Shown here piece by piece: positions 16,713-25,688 of a DNA stretch of 64,000 nt. A program made the position numbers and the translations under genes. The stretch is from Halomonas alkaliantarctica (lineage in GTDB: Bacteria > Pseudomonadota > Gammaproteobacteria > Pseudomonadales > Halomonadaceae). The stretch is taken from positions 3,782,001-3,846,000 of the forward strand of contig NZ_CP122961.1 in assembly GCF_029854215.1 (NCBI RefSeq). The letters run 5' to 3'. The notes beneath the pieces were generated by a model that had not been told where the DNA came from, ran no database searches, and saw only the letters and a program-made list of their open reading frames with translations. Within the stretch, counting starts at the first letter, position 1. Each line of letters begins with the position of its first letter.

Positions 16713-18088
16713 TACGCACTCTCCATGGGGTGTGTTATCGCCAGCTTTTCGGCTGTTTTGTCCAGAGCCAAATGCGCTTTGCTCACCAGTTCATCAATTT
16801 CAGTGCGCGTGATGACGAGTGGTGGGGACATCACCATGGTGTCGCCCACTGAGCGCATCACAAGCCCGTTTTCGAAACACAAATCACGGCACAGATTGCC
16901 TACGGAAAGGGATTTATCGAAGCGCACACCGGTCATCTTGTCAGCAACCAGCTCAAGCGCACCGATCAAGCCTAACGAACGCGCCTCCCCCACCAACGGA
17001 TGTTCCGCCAACTCCTGCCAACGTTTCGCCAGATAAGGACCCAGGTCATTACGAACGTTGTCGACCACCTGCTCACGTTCCATCAGTTCGAGATTTTTAA
17101 GCGCAACAGCCGCACAGACCGGGTGACCCGAGTAAGTAAAGCCGTGGAAGAACTCACCGCCATCTTCAATCAATGTATCAGTCACGCGGTCTCCCACCAG
17201 CACCGCGCCAATGGGCAGATAGCCCGACGACAACCCTTTGGCAATCGGCATCAGGTCAGGTGTTAGCCCATAGTGAGTACTGCCAAACCACTCACCTAAA
17301 CGCCCGAAGCCGCAAATTACTTCGTCGGCAATCAGCAAAATATCGTACTTAGCCAGTACCTCTTTCACCGCAGGCCAATAGCTGTCCGGCGGAATAATTG
17401 CACCGCCTGCGCCCTGCACCGGCTCAGCAATAAAGGCCGCTACGTTGTCTTCACCCAATGCCAGGATTCGCTCTTCTAGCGCTTGCGCACACTGCTTGCC
17501 AAAGGCCTCCTGACTCATGTCGCGCCCTTCTCCAAACCAGTAAGGTTGGCAAATATGAGTAATGCCCGGCACACAGGGGCCGCCTTGATCATGCATCGGC
17601 GCCATGCCGCCAAGGCTCATGCCCGCAACGGTAGAGCCGTGATATCCATTTTCACGCGAGATGATCCATTGTTTTTCCGGCTTGCCTTTGATCGCCCAAT
17701 AGCGTCGCACCATGCGCAGTACGGTATCGTTGGCTTCGGAACCGGATCCCGTGAAGAACACATGATTAATATGCTCGGGTGCCAGCTCACTTAGCTTGGC
17801 GGCTAGCTTCACTGCCGGCGGGTGGGTGGTTTTAAAGAAGTTGTTGTAATACGGCAACTGCTGCATCTGCTCGGTGGCAGCCTCAACCAACTCCTGACGC
17901 CCGTAACCAAGATTGACGCACCAAAGGCCCGCCATACCATCAAGAATACGATTGCCCTGGCTGTCGTGGATGTACACGCCATCGGCGTGAGTAATGATGC
18001 GGCTACCCTCTTCGCCGAGCGATTTAAAATCGGTAAATGGATGAAGGTGATGCTGGCGATCCAACGCCTGGTAATCCTGGGTCTGCAT
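16712..18088 (-). CDS. Class III aminotransferase, polyamine:pyruvate transaminase (SpuC) type
   Basis: I chose the ATG at 18088, preceded by AGGAGC. The 458-residue product begins at the conserved HPFTDFKSLGEEGSR region (16-30). The PLP aspartate is D255 in LLIADEVICGFGRLG and the lysine is K284 in PIAKGLSSGY. Such enzymes transfer an amino group from putrescine, cadaverine or spermidine to pyruvate, giving an amino-aldehyde for the adjacent dehydrogenase. It lies between puuD and puuC and overlaps puuC by a base. This gives the cluster two ways to make GABA: via gamma-glutamyl intermediates and via direct transamination. Confidence 0.87.
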   Translation of the reverse strand: MQTQDYQALDRQHHLHPFTDFKSLGEEGSRIITHADGVYIHDSQGNRILDGMAGLWCVNLGYGRQELVEAATEQMQQLPYYNNFFKTTHPPAVKLAAKLSELAPEHINHVFFTGSGSEANDTVLRMVRRYWAIKGKPEKQWIISRENGYHGSTVAGMSLGGMAPMHDQGGPCVPGITHICQPYWFGEGRDMSQEAFGKQCAQALEERILALGEDNVAAFIAEPVQGAGGAIIPPDSYWPAVKEVLAKYDILLIADEVICGFGRLGEWFGSTHYGLTPDLMPIAKGLSSGYLPIGAVLVGDRVTDTLIEDGGEFFHGFTYSGHPVCAAVALKNLELMEREQVVDNVRNDLGPYLAKRWQELAEHPLVGEARSLGLIGALELVADKMTGVRFDKSLSVGNLCRDLCFENGLVMRSVGDTMVMSPPLVITRTEIDELVSKAHLALDKTAEKLAITHPMESA

Positions 18089-18122
18089 AGATAAGCTCCT
18101 GTTCAGTGGTTGCAATAAGCGT

Positions 18123-18917
18123 TCAGCCAGCAGCCCGCTGGGTACGATGCTGACGGCAGGCCGCCGCAAACCCCTGGAACAGGGCGTCATAAAAAGGATG
18201 TTCTTTAGGGCGCCACTCCGGATGCCACTGAACGGCCAGTGCAAACGCAGCAGCGTCGCGCACGGAGACCGCTTCCACTAACCCATCAGGCGCCCATGCT
18301 TCGGCTTCCAAGCCCGGCGCCAGCCGATCAATCCCCTGCTGGTGCAGTGAATTTACCTCAGCATGCTCGCCGCTATAGAGTGCCGCCAAGGCACCATTAG
18401 GGCGAATATTGACCGCGTGGGAGGGTGCATAATGGCCTGCCATGTCGTCAGCGGGCGGCTCACGATGATCCAGCATGCCTGGTAGCGTTTGTACGGCTTG
18501 GTGAAGCGTGCCCCCAAGAGCGACGTTCATTTCCTGAAAGCCACGACAAATGCCCAATAAAGGTAACGCCTGACGTAACGCCTCATGCACCCAGCAAAGC
18601 GCCGCTTCGTCACGCCTTGCGTCGTCACGGGTATTCTCTGGGGCGCGTTCAGCGCCGTAGCGATCAGGCGAAACATTGGTGTAACTGCCGGTGAGCATCA
18701 AGCCATCCAGGCTGCCCAACAGATCGACAGCCTGCTCTGCGCGCTGCTCGGGCGTCGCTATATCAGTCACCAACACAGGAAGAATCACCGGCGTGAGGCC
18801 GTAGTGGTAGAGCGCTTGAAGAAATTTATCGGTCACCATTTGGGCAGGATGACCTTCCACCTCTCGACAGCAGGCGATTACCCCCACTAGGGGGCGCGGA
18901 GAATGCGTTGCTTGCAT
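18123..18917 (-). CDS. puuD: Gamma-glutamyl-gamma-aminobutyrate hydrolase
   Basis: This 264-residue class I glutamine-amidotransferase-like hydrolase has its nucleophile C124 in LLGICRG, and H232 and E234 in QWHPEW complete the triad. It releases GABA and glutamate from gamma-Glu-GABA, the last step of the Puu pathway. I prefer the ATG at 18917 to a TTG two codons earlier. It is the first gene of the minus-strand puu operon and divergent from puuA over a 266-base AT-rich gap that must hold both promoters and a PuuR site. Confidence 0.9.
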   Translation of the reverse strand: MQATHSPRPLVGVIACCREVEGHPAQMVTDKFLQALYHYGLTPVILPVLVTDIATPEQRAEQAVDLLGSLDGLMLTGSYTNVSPDRYGAERAPENTRDDARRDEAALCWVHEALRQALPLLGICRGFQEMNVALGGTLHQAVQTLPGMLDHREPPADDMAGHYAPSHAVNIRPNGALAALYSGEHAEVNSLHQQGIDRLAPGLEAEAWAPDGLVEAVSVRDAAAFALAVQWHPEWRPKEHPFYDALFQGFAAACRQHRTQRAAG

Positions 18918-19183
18918 AGTCAAACCACTTTGTCGGTTGTTATGTTTTATTCAACACTCAATTCAACATAGCGTGACTCGTTTTATTTTCCAAGCGCAAA
19001 ATGCCTTTTTTGCCAAAAAACACACCAAGCAATTGAAAAACAATGATTTAATAAATAAATAAATAGCGGAGGATAAATTTTCACATGATTATTGTTATTA
19101 AATAATTGACAGAAACGATCAACACCGCAAGGATACTGTTAGCAGAAACACAACTAACACGGCATAAAAATAAGGTACAACCT

Positions 19184-20572
19184 ATGTCCTCTGCCAATAA
19201 TACAGACGCTCAAAATGTAGCCTCGGACTTTCTTGATCGTCACCCGGAGATCACCAGCATTGACCTGTTAATCAGTGATCTTAACGGTGTCATCCGGGGT
19301 AAGCGCATTCCTTGCGAGAACCTCGCCAAAGTGTTTGAAAAAGGCATTTATATGCCTGCTTCAGTATTTGCGTTGGATATCAATGGCAACACCGTGGAAG
19401 AGACCGGGCTTGGGCTTTCCAGTGGTGACGGTGACCGCGTATGTCGCGCTATTCCCGGCACACTTAACCCGGTCACCTGGATGGATAGCAACCAGTATGG
19501 CCAGCTATTGATGACCATGGAGGAGATGGATGGCTCGCCATTTTTTGCCGATCCTCGCCAAATACTGCGGCGTATTCTCGAGCAGTTCTCCGACCGTGGC
19601 TTAACCCCCGTCGTCGCCCTTGAGCTAGAGTTTTATCTGGTCGATCGTTTACGCGACGAAGGAAACTTGATTCAGCCACCTCAGTCCCCTTCCAGCGGCG
19701 AACGGGCCACTCAAAGCCAGCTTTATTCGATGCTGGAGCTAGATGAGTACGCTGAATTTATCAATGACTTGCAATGTGCCGCCCAGGCGCAAGGTTTGCC
19801 GCTGGATACGGTATTAAAAGAGTGCGCACCAGGCCAATTTGAAGCCAACCTGATTCATACAGATGATGCGTTAAGTGCCTGCGACCATTCGGTACTGCTC
19901 AAGCGACTGATCAAGGGCGTTGCATTAAAACACGGCTTTGAAGCTACCTTTATGGCCAAGCCTTACGGCTTAGAAGCCGGTAGCGGTACCCATGTCCACG
20001 TCAGTCTGATAGATAGCAACGGACATAACATCTTTGCCGAAAACGGCGACGACCCGTTGGAGAGTGCACCACTACAATACGCTGTAGGAGGGCTGCTGGA
20101 ACTGATGCCAGACTCCATGGCATTGTTGGCTCCCAACCTCAATTCTTTCCGCCGTTTTCAGGAAGGACTCTATGTCCCCATGGCACCTACCTGGGGTTAC
20201 GACAACCGCTCTGTGGCAATACGCGTACCCGCAGGCCCCAAAGAAGCACGACGGATAGAGCATCGCGTAGCGGGTGCCGATGTTAACCCCTACCTTTTAC
20301 TGGCTACCGTGCTGTCATCGATCCACCATGGACTAACCCAACAGATTGCACCTGCTGAACCCATCATCGGCAACGCCTATGAGCAAATTGCACCTCAACT
20401 TACTAACAGCTGGGCACATGCGCTGCACTTACTGGGTAACAGCCATGTCCTCGGCGAACAACTCGGTGAAGACTTTATTGAAGTGTTCATTGCCAACCGC
20501 CAAGCAGAGCGCGCCGAGACCATGCGCGAAGTCAGCGCCATGGAGTACGACTGGTACCTACGGCATGTATGA
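19184..20572 (+). CDS. puuA: Gamma-glutamylputrescine synthetase (glutamine synthetase family)
   Basis: I chose the ATG at 19184, downstream of AAGG, giving 462 residues and the MSSANN start. Glutamine-synthetase motifs include metal-binding glutamates in ALELEFYL (146-152) and E213. The ATP-site segment AKPYGLEAGSGTHVHVS (258-274) and NRSVAIRVP near 344 are also present. It ligates glutamate to putrescine with ATP, opening the gamma-glutamyl route. It is divergent from puuD. A TTGACA hexamer sits at 19106-19111, but the spacing to a GATACT (20 bases) is long. The enzyme is intact and of family length. Confidence 0.92.
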   Translation: MSSANNTDAQNVASDFLDRHPEITSIDLLISDLNGVIRGKRIPCENLAKVFEKGIYMPASVFALDINGNTVEETGLGLSSGDGDRVCRAIPGTLNPVTWMDSNQYGQLLMTMEEMDGSPFFADPRQILRRILEQFSDRGLTPVVALELEFYLVDRLRDEGNLIQPPQSPSSGERATQSQLYSMLELDEYAEFINDLQCAAQAQGLPLDTVLKECAPGQFEANLIHTDDALSACDHSVLLKRLIKGVALKHGFEATFMAKPYGLEAGSGTHVHVSLIDSNGHNIFAENGDDPLESAPLQYAVGGLLELMPDSMALLAPNLNSFRRFQEGLYVPMAPTWGYDNRSVAIRVPAGPKEARRIEHRVAGADVNPYLLLATVLSSIHHGLTQQIAPAEPIIGNAYEQIAPQLTNSWAHALHLLGNSHVLGEQLGEDFIEVFIANRQAERAETMREVSAMEYDWYLRHV

Positions 20573-20706
20573 GTTGTTAGACCATTGATACAACAGAGAG
20601 AGGCGCTGCTCGCCGTCTCTCTTGTTACTTCTGCCTGTCTTTCCCTGCTATCCCGCCCTTCTATTCGTTTTTTATGCCGTGTTATCCGTAAGCATCCCTG
20701 GCAAAT

Positions 20707-20744
20707 AAAAACGGGCTGGCGAACATATTCGCCAGCCCGTTTTT
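20707..20744. terminator. Bidirectional terminator between puuA and puuB
   Basis: A perfect 17-base inverted repeat (20707-20723 with 20728-20744) with a 4-base loop carries A5 on the left and T5 on the right. It can therefore end transcription of the convergent puuA (+) and puuB (-) genes. Confidence 0.87.
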
Positions 20745-20768
20745 AAGCCATCCTCAAGCTGATCAACA

Positions 20769-22061
20769 CTAAACCGCCAACCGGTCACGCATGGCGTAGA
20801 ACCACGCGCCCATCGCGGAAAGCGGCACACGTAACAGGCGCCCGCCAGGCATGGGTAGGTGGGAAATCTGTGCAAAGGCTTCAAAACGCGTTTCTTCACC
20901 GCTAATCGTTTCTGCTACTAACTTGCCAGCCAGATGGGAGCACGTTACCCCATGGCCAGAGTACCCCTGCGCATAGTAAACGTTGCTATTAATGCGGCCA
21001 AATTGCGGTAGGCGGTTGAGTGTTAGCAAAAAGTTGCCGCTCCAGGCGTAATCAACCCGTACATCGCCAAGCTCTGGGAAAGTAGTCAGCATTTTCGGCC
21101 GAATAGCGGCTTCAATACTGGCAGATGCCTGGCCGCCATAGTTCACGCCTCCGCCATAAAGCAGACGGTTATCGGCGGTCAGGCGATAATAATCCAAGAG
21201 GTAATTACAGTCTTCTACCGCTTTATCGTTAGGCAGTAGTCGTGCCGCTACCTCTGCAGACAGCGGCTCCGTAGTAATAATCTGGGTGCCACACGGCATC
21301 GCTTTGCTTTCCAGCTTGGGTAGCAACCCTTGCAAATAGGCATTGCCAGCCATGACCACCCGCTGAGCGGTCACTCGGCCCTTGGGGGTATGCAACGTTA
21401 CTGGCTCACCGTGCTCAAGTTTTGTCACGGGGGAATGTTCAAAAATCTTTCCACCCAACGACTCCAGCGCCGTCGCCTGCCCCAACACCAGGTTGAGGGG
21501 ATGCAAATGTCCACCAGAGTGATCCACCAAGGCGCCGACATAGCGTTCGCTGCCTATCTCTCGCTTGACCCCTTCTCCCTCCAGCAGCTCAAGCTGCTGA
21601 TGACCATAGCGCTCCCATAAGGTTTTCTGATCCTTTAAGCCTTCCCACTGTTTCTTATTACAGGCGGCAAAAAGATTGCCCTCTTTTAGGTCACATTTGA
21701 TCTGATACCTCTCGATGCGCTGGCGGATAATTTGGTTACCCTCGAATGCCATAGCCCCCAGCGCTCGGGCGGTTTCAGCGCCGTTTTGTTTCTCGATAAC
21801 ATCCATATCACGGCTATAGCTATTAACGATCTGCCCACCGTTGCGCCCTGAAGCCCCGAAGCCAATCGCCACACTTTCCAGCACCACCACTCGGTGACCG
21901 CGTTCCGCCAAATGCAGCGCTGCTGAGATACCCGTAAACCCAGACCCTACAACACAGACATCACATTCCACATCCCCTTCCAGCGTGGGCCTTTGTAATG
22001 TGGAGTTTGACGATGCCGCATAGTAGGAAGCCACATGACCAGAAGAAGCTTGAGGTTGCAT
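20769..22061 (-). CDS. puuB: Gamma-glutamylputrescine oxidase (FAD-dependent)
   Basis: This 430-residue DAO-type flavoprotein has the FAD dinucleotide motif VVGSGFTGISAALHLAERG (37-55), ending in E62. The GASGRNGGQIVNSYSRD segment (69-85) is a strong PuuB signature. It oxidises gamma-Glu-putrescine with O2 to gamma-Glu-gamma-aminobutyraldehyde, H2O2 and ammonia. It is transcribed alone and is convergent with puuA. A 20-base near-perfect palindrome lies about 30 bases upstream of its start, an obvious candidate control site. Confidence 0.9.
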   Translation of the reverse strand: MQPQASSGHVASYYAASSNSTLQRPTLEGDVECDVCVVGSGFTGISAALHLAERGHRVVVLESVAIGFGASGRNGGQIVNSYSRDMDVIEKQNGAETARALGAMAFEGNQIIRQRIERYQIKCDLKEGNLFAACNKKQWEGLKDQKTLWERYGHQQLELLEGEGVKREIGSERYVGALVDHSGGHLHPLNLVLGQATALESLGGKIFEHSPVTKLEHGEPVTLHTPKGRVTAQRVVMAGNAYLQGLLPKLESKAMPCGTQIITTEPLSAEVAARLLPNDKAVEDCNYLLDYYRLTADNRLLYGGGVNYGGQASASIEAAIRPKMLTTFPELGDVRVDYAWSGNFLLTLNRLPQFGRINSNVYYAQGYSGHGVTCSHLAGKLVAETISGEETRFEAFAQISHLPMPGGRLLRVPLSAMGAWFYAMRDRLAV

Positions 22062-22090
22062 TCACCACCTTCCTTTTGTTGATTATTTTA

Positions 22091-22110
22091 ACCAATATGA
22101 TCATATAGGT
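22091..22110. promoter_or_regulatory. 20-base palindrome upstream of puuB
   Basis: ACCAATATGATCATATAGGT has 9 of 10 half-site positions matched: the perfect core ATATGATCATAT (22095-22106) is flanked by ACC and GGT. It is placed 30-49 bases upstream of the puuB start, overlapping where its promoter should be. I did not find the same element at the puuA/puuD promoters, so it may be bound by a regulator other than PuuR. Confidence 0.5.
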
Positions 22111-22283
22111 CGCTACCATAATGCGCAAGCATCAGCATACAAAGGGCTTGCAGAGGAAAGACACCTCCCACATCACATTAAAATGTTATTAAAAAAGCAA
22201 CACTCACTTATATAAAAGACACGACCATTACACTAAAAAGTTATCTCTCGTTTTATATGCTGCCCCTATAAAGGCGGGCATTC

Positions 22284-22343
22284 ATGCTAACCGGTTTCGC
22301 CGTTTTCTACTTCCCGCAGGAGACTTTCCTGTTCACCCGCTAG
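22284..22343 (+). pseudogene. 3' remnant of a TauE/SafE-like gene
   Basis: Codons from 22290 read TGFAVFYFPQETFLFTR and then stop. This aligns without gaps to the last residues TGIGIFYLAQGIFLLTR of the TauE/SafE gene at 12009-12749. The homology continues past the stop: both copies carry CGCTAGCGTTGAGGGAGATAAA followed by a nearly identical stretch, to about 22365. Upstream of 22284 the similarity stops, so only the tail of a second copy survives. It lies just before the M24 hydrolase gene, whose ribosome site is downstream of the remnant. Confidence 0.6.
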
Positions 22344-22412
22344 CGTTGAGGGAGATAAACGCGAACTTGTCGTTGATGCCTATACTGACCATAGCCATCA
22401 ACGGAGGTCGCT

Positions 22413-23600
22413 ATGGACTATCATCACTACCGTACAGCCCTGACTGAAAAACTTGCCCAGAGTGAAGTGCCCTTTCCCGCAGCCGAATACCAAGCACGCC
22501 TAGTTAAGGTACGTCAGGCGATGACCCAGCAAGGGTTAGATGCGCTGCTGCTCACCGATCCCGCTGATATTAATTACCTCACTGGTTACCACACCTTTGA
22601 AGTCTCGGTGCATGCCTGTTTGATCTGCACGCAAGAGAAGCTAGTGCTGCAAGTTGCCTCGATTGAAACCGGTGCGGCGGTGGTCACTGCCCGAGTCGAT
22701 GAGATTATTGGCTACCGCTGGGAAAACCTGGATGAAATCATCACCCCGTTGGCAGATCTACTTACCCCCTGCCAGCACATCGGTATAGATGGCTGGAGCA
22801 GCGGGCTGCGCTTTGGTGTTATTGATGCGCTTATGAAAACCATCGGCCGGGAACGCTTCAGCGAAGCAGGCGCATTAGTTGACGCCATTCGAATCGTGAA
22901 AAGCCCCGCAGAACTGGAGATGCTGCAGGAGAGCGCGCGAATTACCGCCCTAGGTTTAGAGGCTGCGATTCAGAGCATCCGCCCCGGTATGACCGATAAC
23001 GATATTGCCGCCGAGGGGGCCAAAGCGCTGCTGGAAAACGGCAGCGAGTTTATGAGCCTGCAGCCAATTGTGACCAGCGGGCACCGTATTGGTGTAATAC
23101 ACGTTAACCATAAGCGGCGAGTCATTCAGCCTAACGAGCCAGTGTTCTTGGAGTTTGGTGCCGCTTATCAGCGCTACACGGCCCCCATGATGCGTACTGC
23201 GGTGACCGGCGTTCCAAACGCAGCCCTCGCAGCCACTCGCGACCTTTGTCGTTCGATATTCGAAGCCCTGTGCGACACCATGCGGCCCGGCAATAGTTTT
23301 GATGCTGCCGCCCAGGCCGCTGATGCCTTACTCGCCCCGCAGCAAGACAAGTATTTTTTCTCCGGCGTGTTTGGCTACGCCGTGGGCGCACAATTCCCGC
23401 CTAGCTGGGTAGAGGGCACCGGCTTTATCGCCAAAGGCCAGGCCCGCACCTTTGAAGCTAATATGGTCTTTCACCTACCGCTCTGCCTCCGGGTGCCTGG
23501 CCAGTGGGGCGTCGGAATAAGCGACACCGTGGTGGTAACCGAACAAGGGGCCAAGCCGCTGACCAATAACGACTGGCAGCTGTTTGAGGCGCCTTCATAG
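22413..23600 (+). CDS. M24-family (creatinase/ectoine-hydrolase-like) hydrolase with altered metal site
   Basis: This 395-residue protein has an N-terminal creatinase domain (about 20-150) and a C-terminal pita-bread domain (about 165-390). In true M24 peptidases the segment after the first catalytic histidine carries two metal-binding aspartates. Here the equivalent stretch FLEFGAAYQRYTAPMMRT (about 246-263) lacks both. That pattern is shared with non-peptidase members such as ectoine hydrolase (DoeA) and creatinase. It probably hydrolyses an amide or ring C-N bond in a small molecule rather than a peptide. A GGAGG site precedes the ATG. It heads a plus-strand group ending with the M20 hydrolase. 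Confidence 0.78.
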   Translation: MDYHHYRTALTEKLAQSEVPFPAAEYQARLVKVRQAMTQQGLDALLLTDPADINYLTGYHTFEVSVHACLICTQEKLVLQVASIETGAAVVTARVDEIIGYRWENLDEIITPLADLLTPCQHIGIDGWSSGLRFGVIDALMKTIGRERFSEAGALVDAIRIVKSPAELEMLQESARITALGLEAAIQSIRPGMTDNDIAAEGAKALLENGSEFMSLQPIVTSGHRIGVIHVNHKRRVIQPNEPVFLEFGAAYQRYTAPMMRTAVTGVPNAALAATRDLCRSIFEALCDTMRPGNSFDAAAQAADALLAPQQDKYFFSGVFGYAVGAQFPPSWVEGTGFIAKGQARTFEANMVFHLPLCLRVPGQWGVGISDTVVVTEQGAKPLTNNDWQLFEAPS

Positions 23601-23652
23601 CGATTGCATTGACACTTCTATTGAGTAGCGCTATCGTCACCATAGATGCAAA

Positions 23653-23667
23653 TGAGAAACACTCTCT
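23653..23667. promoter_or_regulatory. Possible Fur-type box upstream of the 123-residue protein gene
   Basis: TGAGAAACACTCTCT shows a 7-1-7 arrangement with GAGA/TCTC arms, 67-81 bases before the start at 23734. It agrees with 12 of 14 informative positions of a TGAGAAT-n-ATTCTCA variant Fur site that I recall. This is pattern matching by eye only. Confidence 0.28.
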
Positions 23668-23733
23668 TTATTTTTCCGGGTAAATGATGGGATCTGTGCC
23701 CATCGGTAGCCATCAGTGTGAGGTATCAGTGGG

Positions 23734-24105
23734 ATGACTAGCGAACAGCGACAACTTCGCCAAACGGTCATGTTTTTGCGCACCTCTTTTGAAGCGGTTC
23801 AGCACTCTATTGCTGGTCGCCTGGAAGACCCGCTACCCTGCTGGATGGATACTAGTCTGCTCTCGATGCTCTCACGTGAACTGACCCGCTGCTGTCAGCA
23901 AGCCAAGCCGCTGTTCTCACCACCGGTCACCGAGCAGCTGTTTATCGCCTCCCAGCAGTGCGAGCTGCTGCTCAATCAGTGCCCCGGTGTACTTAGTAGC
24001 GCCGTTTGCGACCGCCAGCTTGCCGCCATTATGCTGCCGCTGGCCACCGCGCTTCAGCAGATCGACAACCCAGCCAAGCGGCGCTGGCCCTGGCAGCGTC
24101 GTTAA
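23734..24105 (+). CDS. Small uncharacterised protein, cysteine-rich helical
   Basis: This 123-residue product is predicted to be mostly helical. It has six cysteines spread through the middle (first near residue 36, last near 107) and a basic tail ending in KRRWPWQRR. It has no signal peptide or membrane helix that I can see. I do not recognise the family. It sits between the M24 hydrolase and the YfcC carrier, 133 bases after the former. The start lacks a strong ribosome site (GTGGG). Codon use looks like its neighbours. It may simply be a lineage-specific gene. Confidence 0.6.
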   Translation: MTSEQRQLRQTVMFLRTSFEAVQHSIAGRLEDPLPCWMDTSLLSMLSRELTRCCQQAKPLFSPPVTEQLFIASQQCELLLNQCPGVLSSAVCDRQLAAIMLPLATALQQIDNPAKRRWPWQRR

Positions 24106-24278
24106 ATCCCTATTTCCACAAACAAGCGTGCGATTAAGGCCTCCAAGTCGGTCTAATAGGTGCGCCTCTGTCGTTTGAAAATACAGCCTTGCTTGACCCC
24201 GCTATTTATCATGATAAATTCAAAGTAAGGCGCCAACGAGCGTCCACGCTGAGACACATCACAAGCAAGGGTATCCTC

Positions 24279-25673
24279 ATGGCTGAACAACATACCGCGG
24301 CAGCCTCTGGCTCGCGTAAAAAGTGGTATCAGGCGGTCCCCGACCCCATGGTGCTAATCTTTATTATCCTGGTCGCTACCTATTTTCTAACTTTCATTAT
24401 TCCCGCCGGTGAATTTGAGCGGGTTACTCAGGATGGTCGAACGGTCGTGGTGCCGGGCTCGTTTGCCTACTTGGAAGACGTCGCCAACATTCCCCTGTTC
24501 AATATTTTTGTGGCGATTCCTGAAGGCCTTATCTCCGCCTCTCGTTACCTGTTTATCGTCTTCATCGCTGGAGGACTGTTTCATATCCTGCAAAAGACCG
24601 GCGCGCTGGAAAATGCGATAGGCGTGGCGGTTAACCGCGTTGGGGTTGAACGACGCAATGTGATCATCGTCGTCGGCACCTTTATCTACGGCTTTTTTGG
24701 CGTGGCAGTGGGGTTTGAAAACAATATCGCGCTGGTGCCAATTGCGGTACTTATCGCCAGTGCCATTGGCTGCTCCAGTTTGGTGGGTACCGCCATGGCC
24801 GTTGGCGGTATCGGGGTCGGCTTTGCTCTTTCACCGATCAACCCTTATACCGTCGGGGTTGCTCAAGGTATTGCGGAGCTGCCGACATTCTCTGGCGCTT
24901 GGCTGCGCACGTTACTCGTGCTTTCATCGCTTGCCCTTCTCTCGCTGTATATCTGCAAGCGGGTCGTCAAGATGGAGTTCGAGGAACCCGACAATGCCGA
25001 AGCGTTAAGCAAGCCCCTTAGCGAGTACCGCCTGACAAAGCGCAATATACTCACCATGGTGGTGTTTGTAGGTGGCTTAATCGCCATGTTGATCGGGGTG
25101 TTTACCCGTGGCTGGTATATCAATGAAATTGCAGCCACGTTCCTGCTGCTGGCGATCATCATTGGTGCCTTGAACGGACTGTCGGCAAACGGCATCGTCA
25201 AACAGATGATGGAAGGTGCTGCCAGCGTTACCGCCGGTGCGCTGGTGATCGGGGTAGCAGCCTCTATTCAGGTCATTCTTGAACAAGCCGTCATAATCGA
25301 CACCATCGTCAACTCGCTGAGCGCGCTGATTGACGGTATACCGTCGATATTCTCTGCCATCATGGCCAGTGTAGTGCAGGGCATCATCAATCTGTTTATT
25401 CCCTCCGGCTCCGGTCAGGCGTTAGTGACCATGCCCATTCTTATTCCCGTGGCGGACCTTGTCGGCATGAGTCGCCAACTGATGATCACCGCGTTCCAGG
25501 TGGGTGACGGATTAACGAATCTGATTGTGCCGACCTCCGGCGGAACATTGGCCATGCTGGCACTCGGTCGCGTCTCTTACGCCCAGTGGCTCAAGGCAAT
25601 TCTGCCCTTTATGGTGCTGGTCTATGTCTTGTCCTGGATTGGACTGGTGATTGGCCACTTGGTGGGCTATTAA
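24279..25673 (+). CDS. YfcC-family (DcuC/arginine-ornithine antiporter-like) membrane transporter
   Basis: I chose the ATG at 24279, preceded by AAGGG, over a longer frame. The 464-residue product has an amphipathic start and then about 12 hydrophobic segments. The family motif PDPMVLIFIILVATYFLTFIIPAGEFER is near 19-46 and a C-terminal SGSGQALVTMPILIP near 378. YfcC-type carriers move dicarboxylates, basic amino acids or peptides. Here it would bring the substrate of the surrounding M24, DUF1028 and M20 enzymes into the cell. Family is well supported; the substrate is unknown. Confidence 0.85.
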   Translation: MAEQHTAAASGSRKKWYQAVPDPMVLIFIILVATYFLTFIIPAGEFERVTQDGRTVVVPGSFAYLEDVANIPLFNIFVAIPEGLISASRYLFIVFIAGGLFHILQKTGALENAIGVAVNRVGVERRNVIIVVGTFIYGFFGVAVGFENNIALVPIAVLIASAIGCSSLVGTAMAVGGIGVGFALSPINPYTVGVAQGIAELPTFSGAWLRTLLVLSSLALLSLYICKRVVKMEFEEPDNAEALSKPLSEYRLTKRNILTMVVFVGGLIAMLIGVFTRGWYINEIAATFLLLAIIIGALNGLSANGIVKQMMEGAASVTAGALVIGVAASIQVILEQAVIIDTIVNSLSALIDGIPSIFSAIMASVVQGIINLFIPSGSGQALVTMPILIPVADLVGMSRQLMITAFQVGDGLTNLIVPTSGGTLAMLALGRVSYAQWLKAILPFMVLVYVLSWIGLVIGHLVGY

Positions 25674-25688
25674 ACCTATATTGCCACG

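Noticed and set aside
19106..19137. TTGACA plus GATACT as a puuA promoter
   Set aside because: The spacer would be 20 bases, longer than sigma-70 normally tolerates, so I left it out as a feature.
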